Shown here one piece after another: positions 10,072 to 21,785 of a stretch of DNA of 64,000 nt; position 1 is the stretch's first letter, and each line of letters opens with the position of its first letter. The DNA is from Mixophyes australis (lineage: Eukaryota; Chordata; Amphibia; Anura; Limnodynastidae). The position numbers and the translations under genes are program-made. Location: NCBI GenBank assembly GCA_036250195.1, contig JAVHZZ010000002.1:64417205-64481204 (forward strand), written 5' to 3'. Under the pieces are notes generated by a model. That model saw only the letters and a list, made by a program, of their open reading frames with translations. It was not told the origin of the DNA and did no database searches.

Positions 10072-11920
10072 CTAAAATGTTCAATAGAAGTACATTATTC
10101 TCGTTACACATTACGTAAATTAAAATAAATGTACATTTTTATTAAAATACTTTATAAAATGAACAAATTACCATAAAAAGGTTAAAAAGTTACTGGAAAT
10201 AGATTCTAGCCTTCCCCAAACATCAATGTTAGAATAATTATCTAAAATGACTGAAATTCTAACTCCTGACTGGAATACCTCCCCATGACGGGATTAAGAA
10301 ACCCCCTAAGACACCGATTAGACAACGCGGCAGGGGTCAGACAGTGCTGCCTGTTTTGTGTGTCCTCTTTAATTAGGTACATTAATCAGTAGGGTATTAC
10401 TAACTGATCCATCCTTTAATACAAGTGAAAATTTCCTTTGCAGAAACAGTTTCACTCTGCATTTAAGTGAATAGGGAAAATGGACAGTTCCTTAATCCAT
10501 ATTGCCATGAGAAAATGAAAAAAAAACTTTTTGCAGAATTGTTGAAATCTGTAATTTTACCTTGCTGAATTGGGTGTTCCATGGCTCCTTCTCTTTTTCT
10601 TAAAAAAAATGAATAAAAAAACAAAATTAAAATGTTTTGCAATTAGTAAATTCTTGAACAAATGATAAAAAAAAATATGCGAGTCATATCCAGACCCATT
10701 TTTTGTGATGTGATGGTTCAGTTGGGATTTTCTCAGTGCAAAAATGTAGAGTAAATATAGATATTTTACCTTCAACCCAAAAGACGACAGGAGGCAAATG
10801 TTAATGTCTGAACTATTGTGTTAGAAAGTCCATTTGAGCCAACTCATTTGAATCTGTTAATAACATATGCAAATACAAACATTATTGAGTTAATTGATAA
10901 TTAAATGGTTTAGTAAATGAAATGTGGCCCTTATCTACCAATATTGTTTTGTTGTGTTATTTGTTAAGTAGTATTATGCTATATTTTAGTGTATTAGTAT
11001 AGCCTACAGTTCCAGGTGATAAAAGGCTATAGCTGTAAGACATCAGGATCAGAAGCATAACCTTGTGTGCTGCTTTTAGCCTACAAATGTCCCTTCTGTG
11101 TCCCAAAAATCAATCCTTCAATATTGGATGTGTCTACCAATCTAAACTACCTCTTCATTACTGGCGCTTAACCCAGGGCTGGTGACCAGAGCATTCATAT
11201 GTCCCACAGTTTCCTCCACTTCAGCATTAGGTGTATGCTATCCATGGTAACCCTCTGTCATGGTTTTTGCTGAGTACCATTAGGATAATTCCCAGAAATA
11301 ACCAATCGCAGGCAAAACGCTCTGTAACATGATGCAGACAGAGCCACACTTACACGTTCATCAAAAACCCCAGTCCAAGAGTGATTATGCAAAGTAATTA
11401 CACACTGTGCCTGTAAGGAGAATTATTGTCTGATACCACACAGCGCATATGTGTGGTTTACTGCTAGAGAGTATTTCCTCCACTATTCACCACTTAATTA
11501 ACCACTATTAACAGATTAATGAAAGAAAAAGAAATCCTGCCTACTACTTTCTTAGGAACCAGAGGCTCATATATAAATACATAGCACAACATAACCCTGA
11601 TGACGTAGTTCTACTTTGTTCAAACTTCTTTACTAGGTGAATGCTGCCTGCTACAGCAATCATCCGTGCAGGTGGACCTTCAGTGATGGCAAAGAACCAC
11701 ATCTTGGAAGCTAAGCAGAGGACTACAATCACCATCTATATCTCTACATATAAGCCGCTTTTCTTATTTTATGTATGTGTTTTTAATCTTGTTGGGAATG
11801 AATATATTTTTCATAGTATTACAATATTACTGTTCCCTATTTTATTTAATCTATTCCATGATGTGTCAAAGTGGATTACAAGCACTATATCTTCTGAGGT
11901 TTAGGAGTACTTCTGACGTT
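10072..11920 (-). other. Intron sequence, copy 1 of the duplication
   Basis: No coding potential or recognised repeat. Colinear with 17953-19708 with small indels (for example 19140-19240 has about 100 bp absent here). AT-rich. Confidence 0.5.

Positions 11921-12016
<96 letters not shown>
11921..12016. repeat. (AC)n(AT)n microsatellite at the duplication junction
   Basis: ACACACACAC followed by about 80 bp of AT. The two duplication copies lose similarity exactly at its start (11920 versus 19708), and the Tc1 element starts about 10 bp after its end. Confidence 0.95.
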
Positions 12017-12018
<2 letters not shown>

Positions 12019-12025
12019 CTCCTCA

Positions 12026-13575
12026 GTAAATATATATTAAATGTGGCCATTGTAATGAAATTTACACTAAATGTCAGCAAGAACCCTTGCAATCCACACA
12101 TGCACAGAAATCCAACCATAGATGTTTCAATTTTGTGTAATAATGATTTCAATTTTGTGTAATAATGTGAAATGACACAGGGAAAATGTATTGAACACAT
12201 GAAGAAATTGAAGTGCAAAAAAGGCATGCAAAGCCAAGACACCAGCTGAAATCTATTATTAATAAGAAAGCAATCCCGCCAGCTGGTTCAGCCACAACTG
12301 AAGGCCTATAAAAAGGTGTCTCATTACGAAGATGTCACACAAGAAACATCTCATGATGGGTAAAAGTAAAGAGCTCTCTCAAGACCTTCGCTACCTTATT
12401 GTTGCAAAACATACTGACGGCATTGATTACAGAAGGATCTCTAAACTGCTGAATGTTCCAGTGACCACTGTTGGGGCCATAAACCAGAAGTGGAAAGATC
12501 ATTTCACAATAAACCAGCAACGACCAGGTACACCTCGCAAGATTTCTGACAGAGGAGTGAAAAAAAATGATCAGAAGAGTTGTCGAAGAACCAGTTGCAG
12601 AGAGCTTCAGAAAGACCTGGAATTAGCAGGTACAATTGTTTCAAAGAAAACAATAAGTAATGCACTCAACTGCCATGGCCTGATTGCACGCTCACCACAC
12701 AAGACTCCTTTGCTGAAGAAAAAAACATGTTGAAGCTAGTTTAAAGTTTGCTGCACAACATTTGGACAAGCCTGTGAAACACTGGAAGAATATAATGTGG
12801 TCAGATGAGAGCAAAATTGAACTCGTTGGATGCCATAATACACACCATGTTTGGAGGAGAAGTAGCACTACATATCACTCCAAAAACACCATACCAACAG
12901 TGAAGTTTGGAGGTGGGAACATCATGGTATGGAGCTGTTTTTATGCACACGGTACTGGCATACTGCATATGATTGAAAGAAGGATGAATGGAAAATTGTA
13001 CCAAGACATTCTTGATAAAAATCTGCTACCATCTACCAGGATGCTGAAGATGAAATGAGGGTGGACATTTCAGCAAGACAATAATCCCAAACACACAGTC
13101 AAGGACACTCTCAATTGGTTCCAGAGAAAGAAAATAAAGCTGCTAGAATGACCCAGCTAATCACCTGACTTGAATCCATTTGAAAATCTATGGAAAGAAC
13201 TAAAGATCTGAATTCATAGAAGAAGCCCACGGAACCTTCAAGATTCGAAGACTATTTGCGTTGAAGAATGGGGCAAAATCACACCTAAGCAATGCATGCG
13301 ACCAGTTTCACTATACAGGAGGTGTCTTGAAGCTGTCATTGCCAACAAAGGCTTTTGTGGAAAGTATTAAATACTTTTCTGGAAGTGTGTTCAGTACTTT
13401 TTCTCTGTGTCACTTCACATTATTACACAAAACCTAAATTACGGACAGGTTTGATTTCTTTCAATGTGTGAATTGCAAGGGTTGTTGCTGACTTTTGGTG
13501 TAAATTTCATTACAATAGCCATGTTAAATATATATTTACTAAAAAAAAATGTTGATGTGTTCAATACTTATTTCA
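12026..13575 (+). mobile_element. Tc1/mariner transposon with long inverted repeats
   Basis: The left end (about 12026-12215) and right end (about 13365-13542) are inverted copies. Left CAGTAAATATATATTAAATG matches the reverse complement of the right TTTAACATGGC/TATATATTTACTA side. 'TTACACTAAATGTCAGCAAG' and 'TGTATTGAACACATGAAG' also have inverted partners. Between them is one transposase gene in the plus orientation, broken by frameshifts. The outer left tip runs into the AT microsatellite, so the exact end and TA target duplication cannot be fixed. Confidence 0.85.
12332..13369 (+). pseudogene. Tc1-like transposase, frameshifted
   Basis: 12332-12733 is the helix-turn-helix DNA-binding part: GKSKELSQDLRYLIVAKH, YRRISKLLNVPVTTVGAI, RPGTPRKISDRGVK. 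12762-13058 is the start of the catalytic domain: [17 protein letters not shown] with the first Asp, [20 protein letters not shown]. Downstream in another frame are [12 protein letters not shown] (second Asp) and SPDLNPFENLWKELK (third acidic residue). A one-base shift in the A-run near 12720 and later stops inactivate it. Normal family length is about 340 aa. Confidence 0.85.
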
Positions 13576-13784
13576 GTATATACATATATCCCCCAGCGTT
13601 TACTCTGAGTAAGTAACTTTAGGATACAGTATGTGTGACCTCTATTTTAGCGTTTCTAAACCCCTGAATGTGCTGCTAGATTACATCTCTAAAATATTAT
13701 ATTTGTGGCTGTCAAAAAAAAAAACAAACAACAATCTTTTAGGATAAAAAAGGTACTTAGCCCTCCTCTGTTGCCAAGAACCCT

Positions 13785-16312
13785 CTGAGCAGCATAAGGA
13801 GTAGAGGGGTCTGTATGCAGTATCGAGAACGTACAGCGCAAGTAGGAGGAGAGGAGTCTGTATGCAGCATGGAGAACATACAGCATAAGGAGGAGGAGAG
13901 GTCTGTGTGAAGTATGCAGAATGTACAGCGTGAGGAGGAGAGAGGTCTGTGTGCAGCATGGAGAATGTAAAGCGTGAGGAGGAGGAGGAGAGGTCTGTGT
14001 GCAGCATGGACAATGTACAGCGTGAGGAAGAGAGAGGCCTGTGTGTAGCATGGAGAAGGTACAGTGTGAGAAGGAGAGAGGTCTGTCTGCAGCATGGACA
14101 ATGTACAGCATGAGGAGGAGGAGAGGTCTGTGTGCAGCATGGACAATGTACAGCGTGAGGAGGAGAGAGCTCTGTCTGCAGCATGGAGAATGTACGGCAT
14201 AAGGAGGAGGAGAGGTCTGTGTGCAGTATGCAGAATGTACAGCGTGAGAAGGAGGAGAGGTCTGTGTGCAGCATGGACAATGTACAGCGTGAGGAGGAGG
14301 AGGAGAGGTCTGTGTGTAGCATGGACAATGTACAGCGTGAGGAGGAGGAGGTCTGTGTGCAGCATGGACAATGTACAGCGTGAGGAGGAGGAGAGAGGTC
14401 TGTGTGCAGCATGGACAATGTACAGCGTGAGGAAGAGAGGGGTCTGTGTGCAGCATGGAGAATGTACAGCGTGAGGAGGAGAGGGGTCTGTGTGCAGCAT
14501 GGAGAATGTACAGCGTGAGGAGGAGAGAGGTCTATGTGCAGCATGGACAATGTACAGCGTTAGGAAAAGAGAGGTCTGTGTGCAGCATGGACAATGTACA
14601 GCGTGAGGAGGAGGAGGAGAGGTCTGTGTGCAGCATGGACAATGTACAGCGTGAGGAGGAGGAGGAGAGGTCTGTGTGCAGCATGGACAATGTACAGCGT
14701 GAGGAGGAGGAGGAGAGGTCTGTGTGCAGCATGGACAATGTACAGCGTGAGGAGGAGAGAGGTCTGTCTGCAGCATGGAGAATGTACAGCGTGAGGAGGA
14801 GAGAGGTCTGTCTGCAGCATGGAGAATGTACAGCGTGAGGAGGAGAGAGGTCTGTCTGCAGCATGGACAATGTACAGCGTGAGGAGGAGGAGGAGAGGTC
14901 TGTGTGCAGCATGGACAATGTACAGCGTGAGGAGGAGGAGAGGTCTGTGTGCAGCATGTTCAATGTACAGCGTGAGGAGGAGGAGGAGAGAGGTCTGTGT
15001 GCAGCATGGAGAATGTACAGCGTGAGAAAGAGCGGTCTGTGTGCAGCATGGAGAATGTACAGCGTGAGGAGGAGAGAGGTCTGTGTGCAGCATTGAGAAT
15101 GTACAGCGTGAGGAGAGAGGTCTATGTGCAGCATGGAGAATGTACAGCGTTAGGAGGAGAGAGGTCTGTGTGCAGCATGGGGAATGTACAACGTAAGGAG
15201 GAGGAGAGAGGTCTGTGTGCAGCATAGAGAATGTACAGCGTGAGGAGGAGAGAGGTCTGTGTGCAGCATGGAGAATGTACAGCGTGAGGAGGAGAGAGGT
15301 CTGTGTGCAGCATGGAGAATGTACAGCATGCGGAGGAGAGGGGTCCGTGTGCAGCATGGAGAATGTACAGCGTGAGGAGGAGAGAGGCCTGTGTGCAGTA
15401 TGGAGAATGTACAGCGTGAGGAGGAGAGGGGTCTGTGTGCAGCATAGAGAATGTACAGCGTGAGGAGGAGAGGGGTCTGTGTGCAGCATGGGGAATGTAC
15501 AGGGTAAGGAGGAGGAGAGGGGTCTGTATGCAGCATGGGGAATGTACAGGGTAAGGAGGAGGAGAGGGGTCTGTATGCAGCATGGAGAATGTACAGCGTA
15601 AGGAGGAGGAGAGGGGTCTGTATGCAGCATGGAGAATGTACAGCGTAAGGAGGAGAGAGGTCTGTGTGCAGCATAGAGAATGTACAGCGTGAGGAGGAGA
15701 GGGGTCTGTGTGCAGCATAGAGAATGTACAGCGTGAGGAGGAGAGAGGTCTGTGTGCAGCATGGAGAATGTACAGCATGAGGAGAAGAGAGGTCTGTGTG
15801 CAGCATGGAGAATGTACAGCGTGAGGAGGAGAGGGGTCTGTGTGCAGCATGGGGAATGTACAGGGTAAGGAGGAGGAGAGGGGTCTGTATGCAGCATGGA
15901 GAATGTACAGCGTAAGGAGGAGGAGAGGGGTCTATGCAGCATGGAGAATGTACAGCGTGAGGAGGAGAAAGGTCTGTGTGCAGCATGGAGAATGTACAGC
16001 GTGAGGAGGAGAGAGGTCTGTGTGCAGCATAGAGAATGTACAGGGTAAGGAGGAGGAGAGGGGTCTGTATGCAGCATGGAGAATGTACAGCGTAAGGAGG
16101 AGGAGAGGGGTCTGTATGCAGCATGGAGAATGTACAGCGTGAGGAGGAGAAAGGTCTGTGTGCAGCATGGAGAATGTACAGCGTGAGGAGGAGAGAGGTC
16201 TGTGTGCATCATGGAGAATGTACAGCGTGAGGAGAGAGGTCTGTGTGCAGCATAGAGAATGTACAGCATGAGGAGAAGAGAGGTCTGTGTGCAGCATGGA
16301 GAATGTACAGCT
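13785..16312. repeat. 44-bp minisatellite array, 56 units
   Basis: Hand count of the ATGTACAG core gives 56 units of mostly 42-50 bp, with length varying by GAG/GGA insertions in the purine block. The core segments are TGTGTGCAGCATGG, AGAATGTACAGCGT and GAGGAGGAGAGAGGTC. Higher-order variants are visible: 'GGACAATG' units dominate 14090-14960 and 'GGAGAATG' units dominate 15000-16310. The plus strand is purine-rich. No unit contains a minus-strand stop, so long open frames appear by chance. It lies in an intron of the ePHD gene. Confidence 0.95.
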
Positions 16313-16399
16313 TGTCTTAGTAGCTGATAACAGGCAACTGCCATTTTCCCGCACTTTTCAGGGACACACCAAGTCACCACTTCCTGTAGGGCTGTCCTC

Positions 16400-17000
16400 T
16401 CTTTATGCTGCTCCTTGTTCCTCCAATATCCGTTATGGCGTGCTTGTCTTATTATCAAGCAGCCCAACAGTCTCTCTGGCTCTGGCGGATGCGTTGGCTT
16501 CTAAGCCTGCAGCACCCTTTAGCCCATCCGTGACCGTGTGCGGTCCAAGTCTGTCTCATTACCAGGAACCTTCGTACAATCCTAAAAATGGTAGCCTGCA
16601 TCAGGATAGCGGCGCTCTGTGCTGACTAGCAGTGCCCGTCACCCTCCTGTCACTTCTTATAGTGATCTGTAATACCAGAGACGTCTGTGCTCTGACAATG
16701 CAGCAGCAGCCGAAGTCCTGTGAGGAAGTGTGATTCCAACACAGCCGCAGTAAGTAGCTGCTGCAACTACACCTAATCTTAAGTAAAGAAAGATAAATGA
16801 AATGAAAATAAAAGAAATTTCTCTTCAGTCTGTAAGAAAACGCTGCAGAGCAGCACAGAGTCAGCCCAACTCCTTGGGCACTTACACTGAGGATGCAATG
16901 GGTTGCGGAGGGGAGGGTCTGAAGGTTAAACAAATATTTAACTGTTTTGAGTGCCAACTCCCCTCATACAACCCGTGGTAGCAGTGTCCCCCAGATAGGA
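16400..17000 (-). mobile_element. DIRS 5' leader plus terminal repeat (fragment E, copy 2)
   Basis: Duplicate of 8100-8720. The DIRS end block is at about 16865-16995, with 'CCCAACTCCTTGGGCAC', 'GAGTGCCAACTCCCCTC' and 'AGTGTCCCCCAGATAGGATG' in the same order. No coding DIRS sequence is attached. Confidence 0.7.
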
Positions 17001-17055
17001 TGAAAGAGAAACAGTAAAAATCTCTGACCACATTATAATAATACATTTCTCCTAC

Positions 17056-17147
17056 CTGCCCTGTTTTCCCACTCGAGTTCTCCGGGGTGTAGGATATATC
17101 ACCAATGTCAGAGTCAGAGTCAGAGTCAGAGTCATCAGACTCACTGC
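17056..17147 (-). CDS. Acidic tail exon, copy 2, with SD-repeat expansion
   Basis: 92-bp exon between CTTCTAG and CAG|GTAGGAG. It encodes SESDDSDSDSDSDIGDIS then YTPENSSGKTGQ. Relative to copies 1 and 3 it is longer by in-frame 6-bp TCTGAC units, giving (SD)n. Joins in phase to 17276-17325. The acidic Ser/Asp run is a likely CK2-type phosphorylation region (inference from composition only). Confidence 0.75.
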
Positions 17148-17275
17148 CTAGAAGGAAGAAAACCACATTTTCATTGTTGCAAAATTATTGTCTAATAAAG
17201 CACAAGTTTAGAGATGTACGTTACCAACAACTTCACCTAAAAGAGAAATGATGGTAATCTGTGCACTAAACTTAC

Positions 17276-17325
17276 TGCTTGCAACATTCTCCAGTTCTGT
17301 GTCTTTATGGTTTGCAGAAAGAGAA
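17276..17325 (-). CDS. 50-bp exon, copy 2 (derived from the end of the ePHD domain)
   Basis: Between TTTACAG and GTAAGTTTAG. It encodes SLSANHKDTELENVAS, identical to copy 3 in the coding frame. The zinc-binding Cys of copy 1 is Ser. Phases match the 72-bp exon before it and the acidic exon after it. Confidence 0.75.
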
Positions 17326-17880
17326 CTGTAAAACAGCATCAATGAACAAATAAGTAACACTGGTTACATCAGTCAAAGTAGACGAATAACGTAAAGTATG
17401 AGTAGAAAGATTCAATGACTTGTGAAAGTGCTCTGTGATGCAATGTATAACCATAACCAAACATCACACAGATGGGTATAATGAGCAGCTTGTTTGATTG
17501 CATTGGAAGACATATTGTGGTTTCATGTCATGTATATAAGCACTCTGTCTGTAGCCTTGTGTTATTTTTCGCTACTTATTTAGTTTTATTTTAAAACAGG
17601 TTACAATAAGAGAAACAAAATACCAACAAGGTAAAGTTCAAATAAAAAGTTGTGATAAACATACAACTGGCACAGCTACAATAGCAATGCACATGTCACA
17701 GACATTCTGCACATAGGTAAATAAATTAGCCCTTCTGAACTTAGAGGTGGATGTATTCTGCAGGTATGTACATAGTATGTATACAATAAAAATAAAAAAC
17801 AAGTAGGAGGGGGAGAGAAGAAGGAAATGGGGAGGAAGGCAGGGAGGATGGGTGTGATAGGAATACCAGGGGTCCCATAC

Positions 17881-17952
17881 CTTATGGAAGCTCTTGACCT
17901 GCTGCCTCGAGTTTTGTTTGGTGAAGGAACTACTTTGGGGCTTTTAATCTTC
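17881..17952 (-). CDS. 72-bp basic exon, copy 2 (ePHD gene)
   Basis: Between ACATTTTAG and AAG|GTATGG. It encodes KIKSPKVVPSPNKTRGSRSR and then ASI. Symmetric phase 2-2, so optional in splicing. No equivalent was found next to copy 1 (30452-32193). Confidence 0.75.
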
Positions 17953-19708
17953 CTAAAATGTTCCAAAGAAGTACATTATTCTCGTTACACATTACATAAA
18001 TTAAAATAAAATGTACATTTTTATTAAAATACTTCATAAGATGACCAAATTACCGTAAAAGGTTAAAAGTTACTGGAAATAGATTCTAGTTTCCCCCAAA
18101 CATCAATGTCATAGTAATTACCTAAAATGACTGAAATTCTAACTCCTGGCTGGAATACCTCCCCATGATGGGATTTAGAAACCCCCTAAGACACTGATTA
18201 GACAACGCGGTAGGTGTCAGACAGTGCTGCCTGTGTTGTGTTTCCTCTTTAATCAGGTAAATTAATCAGTAGGGTATTACTAACCTTGCTGAATTGGGTG
18301 TTCCATGGCTCTTTCTCTTTTTCTTAAAAAATAAATAAAAAACAAAATTAAAATGTTTTGCAATTAGTAAGTTATTGTACAAATGATAAAAAATATCCAG
18401 ACTCATTTTTTGTGATGTGATGGTTCAGTTGGGAATTTCTCAGTAGAAAAATGTAGAATAAATATAGATATTTTACTTTCAACCCAAAAGACGACAGAAT
18501 GCAAATGTTAATGTCTGAACTATTGGTTTAGAAAGTCCATTTGAGCCAACTCATTTGAATCTATTTATAACATATGTAAATACAAATATTTTTGAGTTAA
18601 TTGATAATCAAATGGTTCAATAAATTAGATGTGGCCCTTCTCTGCCAATATGGTTTTGTTGTGTTATTTGTTATGTAGTACTATGCTATATTTTAGTGTA
18701 TTAGTATAGCCTACAGTACCATGTGATAAAAGGCTATAGCTGTAAGACATCAGGATCAGAAGCATAACCTTGTATGCTGCTTTTAGGCTACAAATGTCCC
18801 TTCTGTGTCCCAAAAATCAATCCTTCAATATTGGATGTGTCTACCAATCTAAACTACCTCTTCATTACTGGCGCTTAACCCAGGGCTGGTGACCAGAGCA
18901 TTCATATGTCCCACAGTTTCCTCCACTTCAGCATTAGGTGTATGCTATCCATGGTAACCCTCTGTCATGGCTTTTGCCAAGTACCATTAGGGTAATTCCC
19001 AGAAGTAACCAATCCCAGGCAAAATGCTCTGTAACATTATGCGGACAGAGCCACACTTACACGTTCATCAAAAACACCAGTCCAAGAGTGACTCTATCCA
19101 AAGTAATTACACACTGTGCCTGTAAGGAGACTTATTGTCTGTATTTCATACAGACAATAAAACTTCAAGAGTCCTGGTAATACTTTGCATGCAGAATTAC
19201 AAACACTAGAGCACCAAGTTTATCACAGTGCACTTAGAGGTCTGATACCACACAGCGCATATGTGTGGTTTACTGCTAGAGAATATTTCTTCCACTATTC
19301 ACCGCAGATTAATGAAAAAAATAACCTGCCCATTACTTTCTTAGGAACCAAAGGCTCATATATAAATACATAGCACAACATAACCCTGATGACGTAGTTC
19401 TACTTTGTTCAAACTTCTTTACTAGGTGAATGCTGCCTGCTACAGCAATCATCCGTGCAGGTGGACCTTCAGTGATGGCAAAGAACCACATCTTGGAAGC
19501 TAAGTAGGGGACTACAATCACCATCTATATCTCTACATATAAGCCGCTTTTCTTATTTTATGTATGTGTTTTTAATCTTGTTGGGAATAATTATATTTTT
19601 CATAGTATTACAATATTACTGTTCCCTATTTTATTTCATATATTCCATGATGTGTCAAAGTGAATTACAAGCACTATATCTTCTGAGGTTTAGGAGTATC
19701 TCTGCCGT
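17953..19708 (-). other. Intron sequence, copy 2 of the duplication
   Basis: No gene or classified repeat seen. Colinear with 10072-11920. Confidence 0.5.
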
Positions 19709-20669
19709 TAACATTTCAGATAAGCCATTTTGAAGATAACACTTGGTACATTTACAATAGTGGGAACATAACTCAAAGGCACTTCACTACCTGGGAGCCT
19801 CTGACTTTCACATTGGGACATGTCGCAGGCAACAGGTTTAGAAGGTCCCCACATTGTCTAAGAATGAAGGGAATAATTTGCTGCTTTTTATGGATTTGTT
19901 ACTAACGTAATGTATACAAGAATATTGTAACTACAAACACCAATAAGGAGGTTCTTTATTATTGGTATTTGCAAATATCTCTTTAAACAGAAGCGTTTCT
20001 TTGTGCTTATTCTATGTTTATTATTAGCACTGTGTGTTTTCTAAAGAGCCCGACTGTTTTTATGATTACATTTAATATTGGATACACCCCTTACCCAAGC
20101 ACATTCCCTGGGAAGCAGGAATTGACCAAGTATGGCAGGCACAGCCATGAGAAATGGAACGTGAGGGTATGTATACAGGAGTTGGCATTGGTACATATAC
20201 CAAAGGGCGGTATCAGAAGTAACACGTAGAAGGGTCTTCACATATATGCCATGCCAACACCCAAATGCTTGTGTGCCTTCTATTCATATATAAATATAAC
20301 TGACTGCTACTTTTTTAGAATATACTCCTGTTTGATTAACATCTCTATTGCAATAAAATCAGCATTAACAATACCTGGACACTTTCCGGAAGAGTGTCGC
20401 CTGGCAGCCATTGGTGACAGATGTACTTAACCTGTGTTCCGTATGAGGTTTGACAATCATCGGACATCAGTAATTTTCATCACTTAGCTGACTTTAAACC
20501 CTACCATCTTGCTTCCTGGCACCTCGAGCAGCGCGCGTTAATCCTTTTTACTTTTTGCTTCCCACAGCTGGAGATCAGGACCTCGATCCCTTCTCCCGCA
20601 ATCAAAGCTCAGGCCTCGTGGCCACATGTGCCACCCTCGGCGGGTCTAGTGCAGCCTTCCAACCACATC
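19709..20669 (-). other. Unclassified intronic DNA
   Basis: Unique-looking sequence after the duplication ends. No open frame with family similarity and no repeat recognised. Confidence 0.4.
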
Positions 20670-21785
20670 TAAACCTATTCAAAAAAAAAATCACATACCC
20701 GACACAAGATCCCCTGTAGGCACCAGGTACAATCACCAGAATCGTGACCTTGGATCTGCTCTTCCCCACAAACACCAAAGCACAGAAAGTGGTCCAAACT
20801 GACATGTTTCAAGTGCCTCACCCCCCCCCCCCCCCCCCGGCACTTCACTGTGAGTTTCAGGCCCCTCGGCTCTCCAGTGTCTGCACCACACAAGGAGTTT
20901 GGTTGTTCAGCTGCCCAGTCCTCTGCGACTGCAGAAACCCAGCATGCACATAAATCAGCTCCTGTCGTGCTGATCCCTGCCATCCTGCACTCAAGAGAGC
21001 TGTGACTCTGCATAACTGCTCTCCCCAGTGGAGTTCCTACTGCTGCAGCGTTTGCAGGCACTTGCAGGTGTACCTCAGGTGTGCCCAATTGTCTCTACTA
21101 TATACTTTAAACCCTATTTCTATATTGGTCCACTGCACGCAACCTTGCTGTTAATCCTGCCTGCTAAGCCTCCAATGCCCACCGTCTCTGAGGCAACTAC
21201 AATATAGCAGATCACTATACCCCTCAACCCACTGCGACAGAGACTGTGCTAATAATACCCCTTTGACACTCTGTAAACCATCAGTTCCCACACTCCATTT
21301 GTGAACGTTTGTAAATTTATTGATATAAACAAAATCTACTTTTGTTTTACCCAGAAATATTCCTCACATTTATAGAGATTTGTCGTAACCTGCTGGCAAC
21401 ATTTGATACTACAGCATGGCTCTTCTACTTTAATGTTCTACAAATGTTTCTTCCATGGCTATCTTGTGAATTTTTAAACATGATGCATTCTTTCTAACCT
21501 TTTAGTCCTGTGCGTAGCTCATCAGTTTCAGGAGCATTACCTGTTTATCAAGCTTGTATTTTTCAAATCTATTTTCTCTCTGTATCCTATAACAATGCCC
21601 AAGAGCAATAAACCCGTCTCACAGACATTAATAAAATACCTCAATCAGGAGCAGCCCACCCCATGTAAAACAAAAAACAGATTTTATCTTCGCGAAATAC
21701 ATACAGAATCTGAAACAGAAGATTCCTTTGCCACCTCAACCAAAGGAAATATTGCTACAATCCTCTCTGAAATTAAAAAAAGGGT
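20670..21785 (+). mobile_element. L1-clade LINE 5' region and ORF1 start, second copy
   Basis: About 20945-21785 is homologous to 1-920, for example 'TCAGCTCCTGTCGTG', 'TGCTCTCCCCAG', and the protein start MPKSNKPVSQTLIKYL at 21595. GC-rich 5' UTR-like DNA with an 18-C run precedes it. The copy is cut at 21785 by the terminal repeat of the DIRS element. Confidence 0.7.
20821..20838. repeat. C18 homopolymer
   Basis: Eighteen consecutive C; one of six long G/C homopolymers in the window. Confidence 0.95.

Larger units (their letters stand above)
5810..11920. repeat. Tandem segmental duplication, copy 1
   Basis: Homologous by eye to 13588-19708: the left-edge block (5821/13592), the minisatellite (7915/13785), the DIRS leader (8100/16400), three exons, and the downstream intron to 11917/19708. 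The offset is about 7.78 kb at both ends. Copy-specific insertions are a hAT fragment (5856-7910), a SINE-like unit with a 10-bp target duplication (9467-9754) and a GT tract (9836-9904). Confidence 0.8.
13588..19708. repeat. Tandem segmental duplication, copy 2
   Basis: See copy 1 (5810-11920). This copy lacks the hAT, SINE-like and GT insertions but has the minisatellite expanded to 56 units. Similarity to copy 1 is high along 16310-19708. Both copies carry the 72-bp, 50-bp and acidic exons in the same order and strand. Confidence 0.8.

Noticed and set aside
13681..15134. Several overlapping long open frames on both strands of the minisatellite
   Set aside because: All three minus frames and parts of the plus frames are open for the same reason (a stop-free 44-bp unit); not independent genes.
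13785..16312. CRISPR-like array
   Set aside because: Units are contiguous 44-bp repeats without unique spacers, in vertebrate DNA; a minisatellite.
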